This document shows, piece after piece, positions 1 through 12,065 of a stretch of DNA of 64,000 bases (position 1 is the stretch's first letter; each line of letters begins with the position of its first letter). A program made the translations under genes and the position numbers. The stretch covers positions 2,356,001 to 2,420,000 of the forward strand of contig OZ004591.1 of NCBI GenBank assembly GCA_963924555.1. The letters run 5' to 3'. The stretch comes from Crambe crambe (Eukaryota > Porifera > Demospongiae > Poecilosclerida > Crambeidae). Below the pieces are notes generated by a model, which worked only from the letters and a program-made list of their open reading frames with translations, ran no database searches and was not told the DNA's origin.

Positions 1-133
1 GTGAAGAGTAAGCAAAAGCCTAATAACAATTCTAATAAGCTTTATTAGTGATTATCACTTTGTGTGATATTATTTAGACTTGTGAAGAATTTCTTAAGAT
101 TGATGTCAGAAAGTCCTCTTGGGCAGGAGGTGA

Positions 134-199
<66 letters not shown>

Positions 200-209
200 T
201 ATTATTATT
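134..209. repeat. (TTA)n microsatellite
   Basis: Almost uninterrupted TTA/ATT triplets, followed by runs of T and G. The homopolymeric peptides it encodes on either strand are artefacts. Confidence 0.95.
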
Positions 210-600
210 AATTTTTTTTTTTGGGGGGGGGGGGTGGAGGGGAAGCAGGTTCATGCTGCATAATTAACTTTTCTAATTAATGCCCAGGCATGTCTTGGAG
301 TTCAGCTGCATGTGTTGGAACTGTACTTATCAGAGCTACTGTCAGCGGTTGCTACTAGCAACTGTCCTGGGACCGATTTACTTGGACCATGTTTCACTCT
401 GTTGGCTAACACCACCAAGTAAGACTTCTGAGTGTTGCATGTGTAAGTGAGGGTACAAACCCTCTTGCAACTCCAGTGACCCAGAACCCACAATGCTGGT
501 ATCATACATGTTTTCACATGTAGAGTGTGATACAATTATGAGTATACATGTACCTTGTGTATACACTTCAATGCAGTAATTATAATAGTGTTTTATACAG
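210..600. other. Non-coding flank
   Basis: I see no supported gene here. The stretch contains fragments related to the dispersed 'TGTGAAACCAG / TTGTGGGTTCTG' repeat found at 24-44 kb and leads into the exon-like sequence at 601. Confidence 0.4.
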
Positions 601-998
601 TACCAGTATTATTGAATGTATTGAGGTCAACATCATACAACCTCTAGACAACCAGCAAGTTCTACAGAAACTCCATGTACGTAAGTACGTAGGTCCTAAA
701 CCATCTTCATTGTGTATAATATGTAAAGTAATGAAGCTTTAGAAAGAGTTCTCTCCTCTCTGTAAAGGTTGATTGTGACTCACTGTCTGAGAAGCTGAAA
801 AATTTAGCCATCAATAGAAACACAGTTGGAAAGAACAGGAAAAGACTCTACACACTTTGCAAGAGGTTAATTACATACCAAAAAAATGTTGAGTAGTTGG
901 TTAACTATCTCTTCAGATTTTCAGACATGAATGAAGAGGTGATGGAAGATCTACCTCCACCAAGAAAGAAAGCAAAAAGGAAGAAACAATCAAGATAG
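601..998 (+). CDS. 3' end of an unrecognised gene, basic C-terminus (partial)
   Basis: Two well-formed terminal exons are visible: 768-865 (after a CTCTGTAAAG acceptor, before AAGAG|gttaat) and 917-998 (after CTTCAG, ending in TAG). Their phases fit (32 codons plus 2 nt, then 1 nt). They read VDCDSLSEKLKNLA, then LYTLCKRFSDMNEEV, ending in a lysine/arginine-rich tail (PPPRKKAKRKKQSR) that looks like a nuclear localisation signal. A further exon-like stretch, 601-680 (SIIECIEVNIIQPLDNQQ), has an acceptor and a gtaagt donor, but its phase does not join exon 768 directly, so an exon may be missing or it may not belong. A decayed second copy lies at 44.5-45.3 kb. I do not recognise the family. 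Confidence 0.45.
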
Positions 999-1808
999 TG
1001 ACTATGAGAACACCTCGCAACTTTCTATTTCACTCTACCATTTGTACTTGTGATTTCACAATTAGACAAATACATTGGGAGGGTCATTTAGTTGAACTCC
1101 AGTACCCAGATCCACCCACGTATGTGTAAGTGCAAACATGGACCTGCAAATAGGTCCCCACACTATTATAACAATTATGCAGTGAGACCTGTAGGGGTGG
1201 TAATGCCATGGTGGTATTGAGACTGGTGGTAAGGGTGGTAATATAATGGCACATTGGCACTGGCAGACTTTCTAGCACATTGAAAGGTGTCCCTTGGAAG
1301 TTCTTTGTCTTGTGTCCGGATCCATAATCACACTAGCCATGAAATAGAATGTCTTGGAAACTACATAGTTCTCCATGATCTGTGTCTTGGTCTGTGGGAC
1401 TGCTTAAGACCGCAAGAATATCTTCACCACACCACGCACCTGAATAGCACCTGACACCTGCAATGTACTGATGACACTATATTTGAGAAACAGCTATTTT
1501 TGGACAGTTGTGATTGGAACGTCGTCCAGGTGACAGTGATACATCAATAAAGATTAGCAGATTATCCTAGTAAAGACACTACAGTTAATAGTCTCTCTGT
1601 TTCAGAGTTTTAAGGTAAAAAATAGCCAGTGATTAACAGTCCAGCTACGCTTGAGCACATTCTTATTACTTCAGCTTTCCAGGATGTCTTCCCATTATGC
1701 TCGTGATTATGAGTGCACAATATCAAAACTAGTCTGTGTGCTGGTTGAAGTATTATGCTTCAAAATTATGAAGTCATAATACTACTGTGCTGGTTATTGA
1801 GCACTATA
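999..1808. other. Intergenic spacer, no gene seen
   Basis: No coding signal on either strand. It contains one short perfect palindrome (AGTATTATG...CATAATACT, around 1750-1788). It ends where the homology with 48,490 onward begins. Confidence 0.5.
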
Positions 1809-2776
1809 TCTCCCCATACACAAAACATAAAACACCACATAACACAAATCATTGTCATGTGTCACAGTAAACAACACCAAATAAGGGCATGTGGCATGTA
1901 GACACAAGTGTATTCATATACTACATAAGAGGTTTGTGGTATTGTGTGCTGTAAAGTGCAGGACACACACACAACAATAGAGGAGATATAACAAGACTTC
2001 AAGATATATTTGAATGGCATAAATATATTTCAAACTAATTAGGTTGCCCAATTCTGTGAGTTGTTCCTGCTCTGCATATTATGTCCATGTGTGAAGAGGT
2101 TAAACTTCTCACACATGCAAACTATTAGAGGATGGCAGCCACCGCATATCTAGTAGCTCTGAAAAGCCAGCAAATAACAATGGACAGGCAGTTTGTCAGG
2201 ATTAATCTGTTAGGACTTTAGAGCTGATGTCTAAAATTTGACAGATTAATGGACACCTCAACCATCCCTTGGACCCTAAATTTCATTGAGTTGACCATGT
2301 ACATCTATCATAAATTTATGGCCCCTCCCCCAAACAAGGCAAGTCATCTTCCTACACCACTATAAGAGTGTCACTGTGTACTCTACCTCAGAGCAAGCAT
2401 TATGTAGAAGTAGAGATGATATACAACAAGAGCGAGACAAGGTCCCTGATTGAGATCCAGTTGTACAAATGGTGTGTGGTAAATGCTGCACAGCAGACAT
2501 GTTTTTTCAGTCACCACTTGAATATTCTTGCAGCATGCTTAGCTCAGCTTTATAGGATTTTCTTTTCTCTATTGGTTGACTGCCACCTCATCAACACTGC
2601 AATAGGTAGGACTCTACCTCAAAACAATACAGTAACCACTATTAACTAGGAACACAATTCAACAGCTGAAGTCTACTGGAATCTTAGGTCTAGCAAGACT
2701 TTCACTACATTATTTTTTGAGTTTAAACGCACATTTCATTAGTCTTCCTTGCTGTTCCATTTAGAACGCAGGGGAT
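1809..2776. other. Duplicated 5' region of the kelch gene
   Basis: Conserved with 48,490-49,460. An open frame at 2368-2649 lacks an ATG start, and its C-terminal end is changed by small indels in copy B, so I do not treat it as a gene. No other coding signal. Confidence 0.5.
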
Positions 2777-2808
2777 GGGCGTGGCTCGTTTTTGCGGTGA
2801 GGCGTGGC
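2777..2808 (+). promoter_or_regulatory. Paired GGGCGTGG/GGCGTGGC boxes upstream of kelch gene A
   Basis: Two GC/GT-box-like motifs (2777-2785 and 2801-2808) stand 26-57 bases before the kelch ATG in otherwise AT-rich DNA. Both are preserved in copy B (49463-49494). GGGCGTGG matches the known Sp/KLF binding consensus. A promoter role is inferred; no TATA box or initiator was identified. Confidence 0.35.
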
Positions 2809-2833
2809 TTGTTTTATTTACCTTTCTACAAGT

Positions 2834-5800
2834 ATGGCATCTCCTCTCTATGAGCCTCCCCCTCGCTTCAGTCACTCTTCCTCCATCGTAGATGGAAACC
2901 TCTTAATGTATGGAGGAAGAACTAAAGATTTCTACAACCAAGTAGAGAACACCATCAACTTGTTTAATCCCTACGAGGAAAAATGGACCACACATAAGAC
3001 TACAGGTACTGATCAGATTAGAATATATGATGCTGCAAGTGCGGCACTAGGCAAAATTTTCTATCTTTTCGGAGGAATTAATGGTCCAGAGTATATAGGA
3101 TATATGTACCATCTGGATTCGACTTGGAACATCACAACAATGGAACATCACAATAATGCACCAATGAGAAAGTGTGGCTCTAAGATGATAAGCCACAAAG
3201 AAAATCTAATCTGCTTTGGAGGTCACGGAATCCCCTCCGGACCGCACCAACTTCAATCTCAATTCGTCTTGAATAACAACCATGATGATGGAAGGGGGTG
3301 GACAAATGAGTTACACAGCTTTAACCTCAAAGAAGGTGAGGTAGAATATTAGGGGTGGTTAATGAGGTGTGTACACACCACTCTACTTCCTTCACTCTAA
3401 ATTGACCCTATAAATGTGGGAGTGGTTAGCTATGTTGTACTGTGCAAAGCACAAAATAGCAGTCTGTCATTATTTTATGGCAATTCAATGATGGTCAAGT
3501 TGACTGGACAGAAGCAACTATGTGCATATAAGTGACCTAGTAAACTGATATCATAAAAATATTCAATCTGACATGTGAATGACCATAATGTGGATGTTAT
3601 TTCAGCTTTGACATGTGTAGCACACAGTTCCTCCTATATTATACCATCCTCACCATTTTTGCTGAAACTGGATCTATAGGCTGCCTTTCTTGCAGGTTTA
3701 TTTGTTGCAAGTCAGAAGTAAATTAGAGCTCAATTTGGTATTTTAGTGCTAACCACTTCCCTTACAAAGCAGTAGATGTGACAATAGTGATTTAACTAGC
3801 TACTGGTAACTGGCTAGCTAGTAGCTCTATTAATACTGAAGCTAGCTGTCATAGATAAGATGATGAAGAAACTGGCAGAGACTGACTGAAGCTTTTTAGT
3901 GGATGGATTGCATCCTCTCCAATAAATTAAAAAATGGGAGTGACTTTATTTGGACGTAGTACCTATCTCAGAGGTCAACCATTATTAATTCTACACCACC
4001 ATTTTTTCTTAACTCATTCAGGGAAGGTGGTCAATGTCCATGTCATCAATTGTCCAGTTTCATAAATGTATTGTTGTTGTGTGCATGTGCATGACCTATA
4101 ATAATTATTGGACATCATCACGTGCTTCAGTCCACCATTCTACAACTCAAAATTTATATTAGCTAGCTCATTCTGGATCCACCAGAGTGTCCGTTATCCA
4201 GAGTACAGAGGTCATCCACTCATGGAGATCCACTTGAACTGTTGAAGGTGAAATCAATTATTGGTAACATACAATTTGTCTATTTGGAGGCATCCAGTCT
4301 TCAGAGGTCAAAGTAATCATTAAATTCACACTTTCAAATATTTGGATCTAATACTAGTAAGGTATAATGGAAACTACTTTTGAAATGTACAGTAGCAATA
4401 GCTGAGTACTAATTTATTCAACTCACTTATAATTGGGTTGATGGATGGTAAGTGAGGTAATATCTATTCATCTCTTCACTCTCACCTTTTATCCTTCTAC
4501 ATTTTAGAATAAGAGCATAATTATTAATAGAGCAGGTAATATAAAATGATGTAGTTATTATTGCCATTTAATTCCAGTACAAATTGTGGCAGATAATCAA
4601 GGACTAGCTACTTAGACCTACTTATGTGTAACTCCCAACAAAGTTGTTCCTATCCTTATGCTTGAGATTAAGCAATGATGTTCCAGGCTCTGGGAAATGA
4701 TGTCTGTGCTTTCTGTTGAAACACAACTTTATAGCCCGTTGCCATGGTAACGGACCGATTTACATGGATTTATAAATGTGATACAGTGCATGTAATCATA
4801 GCCTGGGGTGGTGTTTACAGGGAAAAGTTAGATATAGATTCTGCAAAGTTGATATTGCACTTTTAAGGAGTTGTGACTAGACTGAAAGGTGAGTAAGTGA
4901 CAGTATAGAGTTCTGTCCTTATACTAACTACTCTCAGAAAAGAATTTTAATATTATTCATTGAACACGGTGCGCATATAATGATATTCATTGACCACATT
5001 CCACATTTCAAGCTTTTCAGAGAGTAGCTAGCATAAAAGGCAGAACTTGCGAGCTGTGTAACAGCGTGGCTGGTGTTCTGCACTAGCTGCCCTACTTGCC
5101 ATTCAGCGTCCAACCATAATTATGACGCTAATTATGACGCTGTGCCCCTACCTTACGTGAGCAAGTTAAAGTACAGTGAGTGGGTGGGTTATAGAGTGAA
5201 AGATAGTTCGGTACCGTATGAATCACGACGTTGAAGTGGGAAGCAGCTACATCGCTATAGATTAGATTCAATATAGATTGCTATAGAGACAGAAGCACTG
5301 AGCATGCGTAGTACACTCGCGCGGGCTATAAAATAGTTATTAACCGCGCGCGTGCGGTTTGTAGTGAATTATAAGCACTCGCCCCTCGGGCTTCGCCCTC
5401 GGGCCTCGTGCTTATAATTCGACTACAAACCTAGCGCTTGGTTAATAACTATTACATAAAAGGTTTATGGTCCTACTGGACCTCGTCTCTTATAAATGTC
5501 ATTCCTGAAAGATTTGACTCTTAACTAACCTCTGAGGATGTCAATAATATTTACTTCCAGATTTGTTTGTGACTCAGTGTTAAGTGTGACAACTATACAG
5601 TATTTGTGTGGGTGTCTATGGTATCAAAATGGACCCCTTTCCCATAAAAACTATAATTACTATTAATCAAAACACAGACATAATAAAGATTCATAGAGTC
5701 CACTGAAGATGACTAGGGGCATGCAAATTATGCCAGCATAGTTTTGGGCATAATGGGTTGAACTTTAATGCCAGCACAATGCTGGCATAATATGGGATTT

Positions 5801-8800
5801 TTACTTCCAGGGGTTGGCAGATATGGAGGTATTGATGTCGACTCTTGAGTTCCTTTGTATAAACTGCTGAATTAGAGTAGTAACAAAAACAACAACAACA
5901 ACATGAGTATAGGCAAAGGTGTGAACCATCTCAAAATTGCTAGCTAGCTATTACACTTAAACTCTGAAGTGACACATACGAGGTCACTGAAGGAAATCAC
6001 AGTTAGCAGGGGTGGCTGAGGACCCCAAAAAGTGGGGGGGGGGCTCAAAATTGCGCATCGATGACTCCCGATGAGCTGTAATGATATTCATAAAGGTTTT
6101 GATTCTATACATGTTGTGGCCAAACAACAATGCAGTCACTAATGTGCAACATCATTTGTGACTTGAAACAATGCAGTCACTAATATGCAGTGACTAGACA
6201 GTAGACTTTACTGCTGCAGTTAGTCAATTATATAATGGGTCAAAAAAATGGGGGGGGGGGGGGGGGGAGGCTCAGCCCCCACCTGCTAAAAAGTGGGGGG
6301 GGGGGGCTCTGGCCCCTCTCGCCCCCACCCTCAGCCGCCACTGGTTAGTATGTCTAATGTGTGACCTTGAAAATGAAAGCCAAAGTGTTCCAAAAGATAT
6401 CTTTAAAGTGACACATGCAAGATCACAGGTGTAATTGTTAAGGAAGTCTCAGTTAGTATGCACTGAGTTATCTAATGTGTGACCTTGAAAGTGCAAGCCA
6501 AAATGGATGCATCATGTATACATAGACCATTTCTTTCCTGACCATAGCCTTATATGATGATGGCTGTAGTATCTACATTGGTTAAGTTAGCTCATATATT
6601 ATGTGTTCCTACTTTAGAGCAGAAACACAAGAAAAATAGATACGGCTAAGCAAATTGCAATATTATCTACAGGCTTAGCTTGGGAACAAAAGAGAGGGGG
6701 GCCCTCAACCCCACCCCTGGATCCAGCCCTGACAGCATTTGCAATGAAAATATAAAAATGGGAGTGGTAGTGGGATACCCACTAATAAGTACTCTTTTAA
6801 TAGAAAATCTTGGATCCGCCACTGTATGCTACACTTTTAAAAATTTTCTTACCAATTTTTTAAAGCATAATAGGCATTTTTGTTGAGCATAATAGGGCAG
6901 GGGTTCTGGCATTGGAGCATAGCATAATAGGGAAGAAAAAAAGCATAATTTGCATGTCTCTAAAGATGACACCATGTTTGTATACAGAAATTTGAGACTA
7001 TACATACTTTATACAGTCACATGTAGCTACACTGACATGCAACACATAATACACATCATTATGTACAGACATTCCCATCACCTTCACAGGATTACCAATC
7101 TTTATCTTACTTTCCCCTAACTCCCTCAGGGACATGGTCCTCTCCCACTGTCACTGGAACAAGGCCCCCTCCCTGTGATAACTTCACACTAACGAAGATA
7201 AATGCAAACACAGCTGTGATGTTTGGAGGTTGCCTACCTGGTAATAAGACAACCAATGATGTGTACATCCTTGATCTGACAAAAATGGTGAGATGTAAAG
7301 TGTGGTATTAAAATATAGTGTCTGTTTCCATTGTACATTAATGAAGTAGATATTTCAGTATATGCTCTGACAGATGTGATGTACTGACTGGATGTTATCA
7401 TTGTAGCTGGTCCATTATGTCCCCATAGGTAGAGTGCCACCACACTCAGATAAGATATTCATCTATCAAGGTGAATATCCAAGAAATGGGAGGTCAAGTA
7501 TGATCATGTGACTTGAGGACCACCAGGACCAATTATGACCATTGTTTATTTAGTAGTAAAAAATGAAACCATGAACTTTTAGGTCATTGATTTTATGATC
7601 ATATTATATTGTGTTCAGCATGAAGTGAGTTCCATTAGGGAAATATAATAATTATGACCACTGATGAAAGAAGTTATTATAGAATTGTGAATGTAGCAAT
7701 CATTTAGGTTGGTAGTTCACAAACCATGTGTCTTCATTTCTCATTCATATAGTAGCTAGTAGGAAAGTATTAAATGGTCCAAATTTCATATAATTTGTAC
7801 AGCAGTAGAAATGATAATTTATAGTTCGACTTATTAAGCATGTGTGCATAAGCCTAACAGCTAGCTGGCATGCTTGATTGGTAGCAGCTGCAGTATTGAT
7901 TTTCAGCAAGCAAGCTTCATCTCTCCCTGACTGCAAGGTGCTAATAAAGCTGTAACAGAAGTACGGAATTCCCTGAAATGAACGAGCTACAGCAAGTTCA
8001 TAACTGAACGACAACTTTTCTTTTCTTTATAGCAACCATTGTTACATCCCATGGTTTCAATAGATCTGATCTCTCCATTGCTGTGGCAGCAATTAGTCTT
8101 TTGAGTTGAGCATAAGAAATTTTAACCAACCCGTAAGTACCAACCTAATAATCTTTCTGTTAATTTGTAAATTGTGAAGAAGGGGCTAAGTAATAGTGTT
8201 TGTCCATGTGTACATGTGTTTATATCATTTGATTGCAATTAATTTTATAATAAATTTATACTTCTTTTTTCCGTCATATCTCTTCCCTTGTTTTAACTAC
8301 CTTAAAATCTAACCCCCGTTATTGAACTCTATAGGTTGCCTAGAAATTCATTTGACAGTATTAGTCATCTGTTCTTCTACTGAGTAGTATAGCTCCTTGA
8401 ATATCAATGAATACCTAATTACTGATGGAGACACACTTCACAGCTTGGTAATTGTAATTGTAACCTTTTGTAGCACTGGAGAAAACTGGCCCATCAGGAG
8501 GGAGAACCCTGTCCAGTGGCTAGGGATTGCCATGCTTCTGTCTGTCTGGGTTATGATGGAGATCACCCCCAGATTGTTGTGATTGGGGGGATTGGTGCTG
8601 GCAACAATGTTCTAAGTGACATGTGGCTACTTGATGTAGTGTCTGGGAGGTGGAGGGAGGTGAGTGATAAATTAGAATAAATAATAACAATGGTGGGCAC
8701 TGAATCATTTAGAATTAAAATCTCCCTTGTTGTTCTTCACCTCCTCCCATGTGGTGTTATTGTTACTGTTTGTGTTGAAGACACTCTCTAGTGGCATCAT

Positions 8801-11800
8801 ATCAGAGCACTCTACCATAGTAGCATATCATCAGTTTAATAAGTGTCATGCAGATATTGACAATGTGTGGGTTTCAGTTGAGATATAATGTTATGTCCTT
8901 ACTGCATCACACTCAGTTGGTATTGTTTCATTATAGGCAATTCTTTCACTTTTGCTGTGTGGAGTTGGAGTAAAAAGTGTGCATTGTTTTAGTTGTAGCT
9001 ACGAGGAAGTGCTTTTCTACCAATTATAATGTTTGTAGTTAATAGAATTTTCCTTTATCTTCATAATTGGAGTGAGCATAGCAGCACATTAAGGGTTACA
9101 GAGGGTAATTAAATTTAGTCTGGGTATGGAGTAATCTGTCAGGTGTTTGGAAAAATGGTTGGTATTCCCTAGAATAGTTTTAAAATGACAAGTAGTTATT
9201 ATAATTATTTTTATGATGTGTGAGTAATAACTTAGTAACATTTGTCACATAAATCATTGATAATCACTGTACACATTATCCACAACATGCTGTGTACCTC
9301 TCCATCTGCTAATAGGCAGGTGCTGCATGTATGAGTGTTTCTAATTACCCTCGTCATGTGTGCACAGCAAGTGTTAATCTGGACTTAAAATTACTTGTTC
9401 ATTTCCACTTGGACAGCTATATAAACTTCTATTTCCTCTAATAGCTCAAAACTGTCAAGTATTTCTTCAGCTCTGGAGTCCTAGTCTTCAGTTAGCTATC
9501 TAATTATTCCATTCCTAATTTGCACGTGAACGTGAAATTCATTGCCATGTCCATATACATGCTTGGGGTGTGAAATGTGAGGTTACCACATATTAGAGTA
9601 ATGTGATCCATTTTGCTATTTTAAGTATGTATGTTGCTATGTACTGTGCTATCTTCAAAGTTCTAATGCAGTAGTACCTGATGACCTTTTTATTAGCCAG
9701 TACTAACACCAATTATTGGCACCATGTAGTTTAGTATTAGAGGTCAAAACTAACAGTGCTGGAATTAGCCATCTAGCACTTATTCGATTATTATTTGTAG
9801 TCTAAAGTACAAATTATCATGAAATGACCCCCTTACTCCCTCTAGTTATGTGTGATATTTGCATGACATTGTCTTGATGAGGATGTATTTCACAATGGCA
9901 CAATATGGAGGTTTTTAAGTCTTGTGGTGTGGAGACTAGTGATGATGTGTGTATTGAAATGGAGGATGATGTCATGGTAATTGTGAGAGGGATGATCCAA
10001 TGTTATGTGTCCATATGCAGATCAAAGTTCCAAGTCTCCAGTCAAGATATCTCCACACTGCTGATGTGTTCCATTTCAATGCAAGACTGGCAGACATCAT
10101 TCTATTTGGTGGGATTCCTGAAGTGCCAAAGAATTACAAGTCTGCTGCTGACCTTCCAATGATAGCCCAGACCACTGTACTACGATTTGGTGAGTGTGAT
10201 TTAACTGATGCTAGTCATACTATACTTCATTCCTCCATAATATAAGTACAGTAGAAAGTCACTGGAGGTCTTTATTTCCATGTATTGTGAATACTTACAT
10301 TTTAAGTGTGCATATTTTAATGTCTCTATTACCCACTGACTTAACATCTCTGTACAGTGGGACCTCTAAATAAGCAGACATGTCTGGAAGAGCATAATAG
10401 TCTCTTTATTTGGAGACATAGTGACATTACTGTAAATCTTCTATTTAGTGTGTTATTCTAATATAGTGTCACAATCACATTTAGACCCATTCTTATAATC
10501 ATGGCACTAAATGAAGTTTTAGTATGACATTGCACTAAGCACCACTCTATAATGCAGTCAATGTAGTCTAATAATAAACTCTCATTCTGTTAATGTGCCA
10601 GTCATGATTTTTTCTTGCATGTTAATTGGAAGATTTATGGTATTGGATGTTCTATAGTAACTGTTGTTGTTTGTTGCACTTGTTAGGAAGTTGTGTTCGT
10701 GGTTTGTGCATGTCTTGTGTTGTGTGTGATTACAAGCTATTCACAAGATTAGAGACAGGCAAGTCTGATGGTTTGCTTTAGAATGATTATTTCCATATCC
10801 ATCATGCTTTCTAAACACCCTATTCTTCTGGAGGTCAAACATACTTCACTTTCATTGGACCACCACACATCCAAACTCATTTAGACCAACTCCTTTAAAT
10901 TTGGGATAATTGATTTGACATAAATCTACTTAGAAATTGAGTTGGTTTAATCCATTTTTCAATATTTAGCAAACTTCTTAACTTCTTAATTCCTTTTCAA
11001 ATCATTCATTATTTTCCTAACTCCTTTATCCGATGATAAATTTGTTCATGTAATAAGGTTTCAATATGCAAGGGTCAGCACCCTCGTAATCTTAGAGGTC
11101 GTATTTCTTGAAAAGAATTTCATGATTTTCCCCTTGCAATTTGCATATGCTGTGTATAGCTACTTAATTACTATTTTATCAAGTGACCTCCACTTACCAA
11201 CCACTCATTGATAATTAATATTTCAAATAACTACCATCCATCATACTTTTTCATTTCTTCTCCACCACCTTGTGATATGAAGAATATCACTATAACTTAA
11301 TACTATCAACAGAAAACAATGTTCATCAGTTTAATGGATATCACTTCTATTTCTCATCTAGTTTCTAGTTACTAGATAGTTTCCATGCAGTAACTAGTTA
11401 CCATATGGTGGAAATTTTTCATTGAGTAAAACTTTCATGGATTCAGATATTTTGAAAAAAATAATACACCAACATAATTTTTATGGTTCACATTGAGAAA
11501 CAACAACAGTATTTCCCAACCAATTAGCTAAGATTGATTCCTGTCAAAAGCTGGTCTAAACCTCCACCATAAATCTCACTATCATTTAATGACATACAAA
11601 GACACTCTTCAAACCTGAGGTCAACCATAACATAATTACTACTAATGCTAATTAGAATGTGTCGATAATGAGTGGAGTCTGATTGATGTGTGCAAGTTTC
11701 CTGACCTCGGGAGTCCAGAGAGAGTGAAAATGAAAGAAGATCTGAAGAAGAATTCCAGTAAGTGTGCATATGTATTTATAGAGTTAGTATCATATTAACC

Positions 11801-12002
11801 CTCAGTGCATGCACGAAGGTTACAGTACTCAGTTGTGTATGTATTAATTAGTGTATCTGTTACATCCACCATGAAGCCAGTAGTGACGACCTCCAAATAA
11901 TACTCTCCAGTCTGTTCAAAGTCTTTATTCCCAGAAAGATGTAGCATAGCTTCGTTACATCTTACTACATATTCTTCAAGTAGTAGTCAATGTGTGCACT
12001 GA
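2834..12002 (+). CDS. Kelch-repeat protein, copy A (6 exons)
   Basis: Proposed exons are 2834-3335, 7130-7287, 8474-8659, 10021-10189, 11656-11757 and 11935-12002, all with GT-AG borders and consistent phases (1,0,0,1,1), giving about 394 aa. ATG 2834 (MASPLYEPPPR) is used because the frame upstream has no ATG. Kelch blades are visible as hydrophobic-GG motifs: LLMYGGR, FYLFGGI, LICFGGH, AVMFGGC, IVVIGGI and IILFGGI, each followed by a Tyr/Leu-Asp...Trp strand (e.g. DMWLLDVVSGRW), so a six-bladed beta-propeller is expected. Exon 5 adds a charged tail (RVKMKEDLKK). Exon 6 is the least certain; copy B stops earlier there. There is no BTB or F-box domain and no signal peptide, so it is probably a cytosolic protein-binding propeller. 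Partner unknown. The Roc/COR-ZU5 gene starts about 60 bp downstream, in both units. Confidence 0.82.
4738..4751. promoter_or_regulatory. X-box-like palindrome
   Basis: GTTGCCATGGTAAC fits the RFX-factor X-box consensus (GTNRCC, short spacer, RGYAAC) exactly and is a near-perfect dyad. It lies inside the copy-A-only insertion, so it may simply belong to the mobile sequence. Confidence 0.3.
5332..5453. repeat. 122-bp inverted repeat / hairpin
   Basis: Outer arms AATAGTTATTAACC / GGTTAATAACTATT enclose inner arms GGTTTGTAGT-GAATTATAAGCAC and their complement, with a GC-rich core (CTCGGGCTTCGCCCTCGGG). A strong cruciform or RNA hairpin is expected. Absent from copy B. Confidence 0.8.
5714..6962. 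mobile_element. Non-autonomous hAT-like element (unit A)
   Basis: The ends are imperfect terminal inverted repeats (TAGGGGCATGCAAATTATGC at left; the right end read in reverse complement is TAGAGACATGCAAATTATGC). They are flanked by a perfect 8-bp direct repeat AAGATGAC (5706-5713 and 6963-6970). Eight-bp target duplications are the hallmark of hAT transposons. No transposase is encoded. Degenerate 'GCATAATAGG' sub-repeats lie near both ends. A second small element is nested inside. Confidence 0.8.
6007..6343. mobile_element. Nested small TIR element (unit A)
   Basis: The left end CAGGGGTGGCTGAGG and the right end (reverse complement CAGTGGCGGCTGAGG) are inverted repeats, flanked by GTTAG on both sides (6002-6006, 6344-6348). 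A related unoccupied sequence (...cagttagtatg...) is seen at about 6450. It contains G-runs and no ORF. Confidence 0.6.
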
Positions 12003-12065
12003 GGGCTAGTACTTCAGAGCTTTTAATAGTAGCAGTAATGGATGGGTGATTGAACCCTTCACTTC

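Larger units (their letters stand above)
4730..5455. mobile_element. Copy-A-specific insertion ending in a palindrome
   Basis: Copy B reads straight across this point (51,424: 'acacaactataaaaggttt'), so about 725 bp were gained in A or lost from B. The insert contains a perfect X-box-like palindrome at its left edge and a 122-bp inverted repeat at its right edge. I could not define a clear target-site duplication or matching ends, so the class is open. Confidence 0.55.
3336..7129 (+). other. Kelch A intron 1, transposon-rich
   Basis: A 3.8-kb intron holding a copy-A-only insertion (4730-5455) and an hAT-like non-autonomous element (5714-6962). The rest is AT-rich and matches 50,032-53,417 in copy B. 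No coding exon seen. Confidence 0.7.

Noticed and set aside
64..267. Poly-Leu / poly-Asn open frames
   Set aside because: Produced by the (TTA)n microsatellite and the following G-run.
2368..2649. 93-codon frame conserved in both units (also 49047-49313)
   Set aside because: Starts with GTG, not ATG; the C-terminal end is changed by indels between units; conservation follows from recent duplication of all the DNA.
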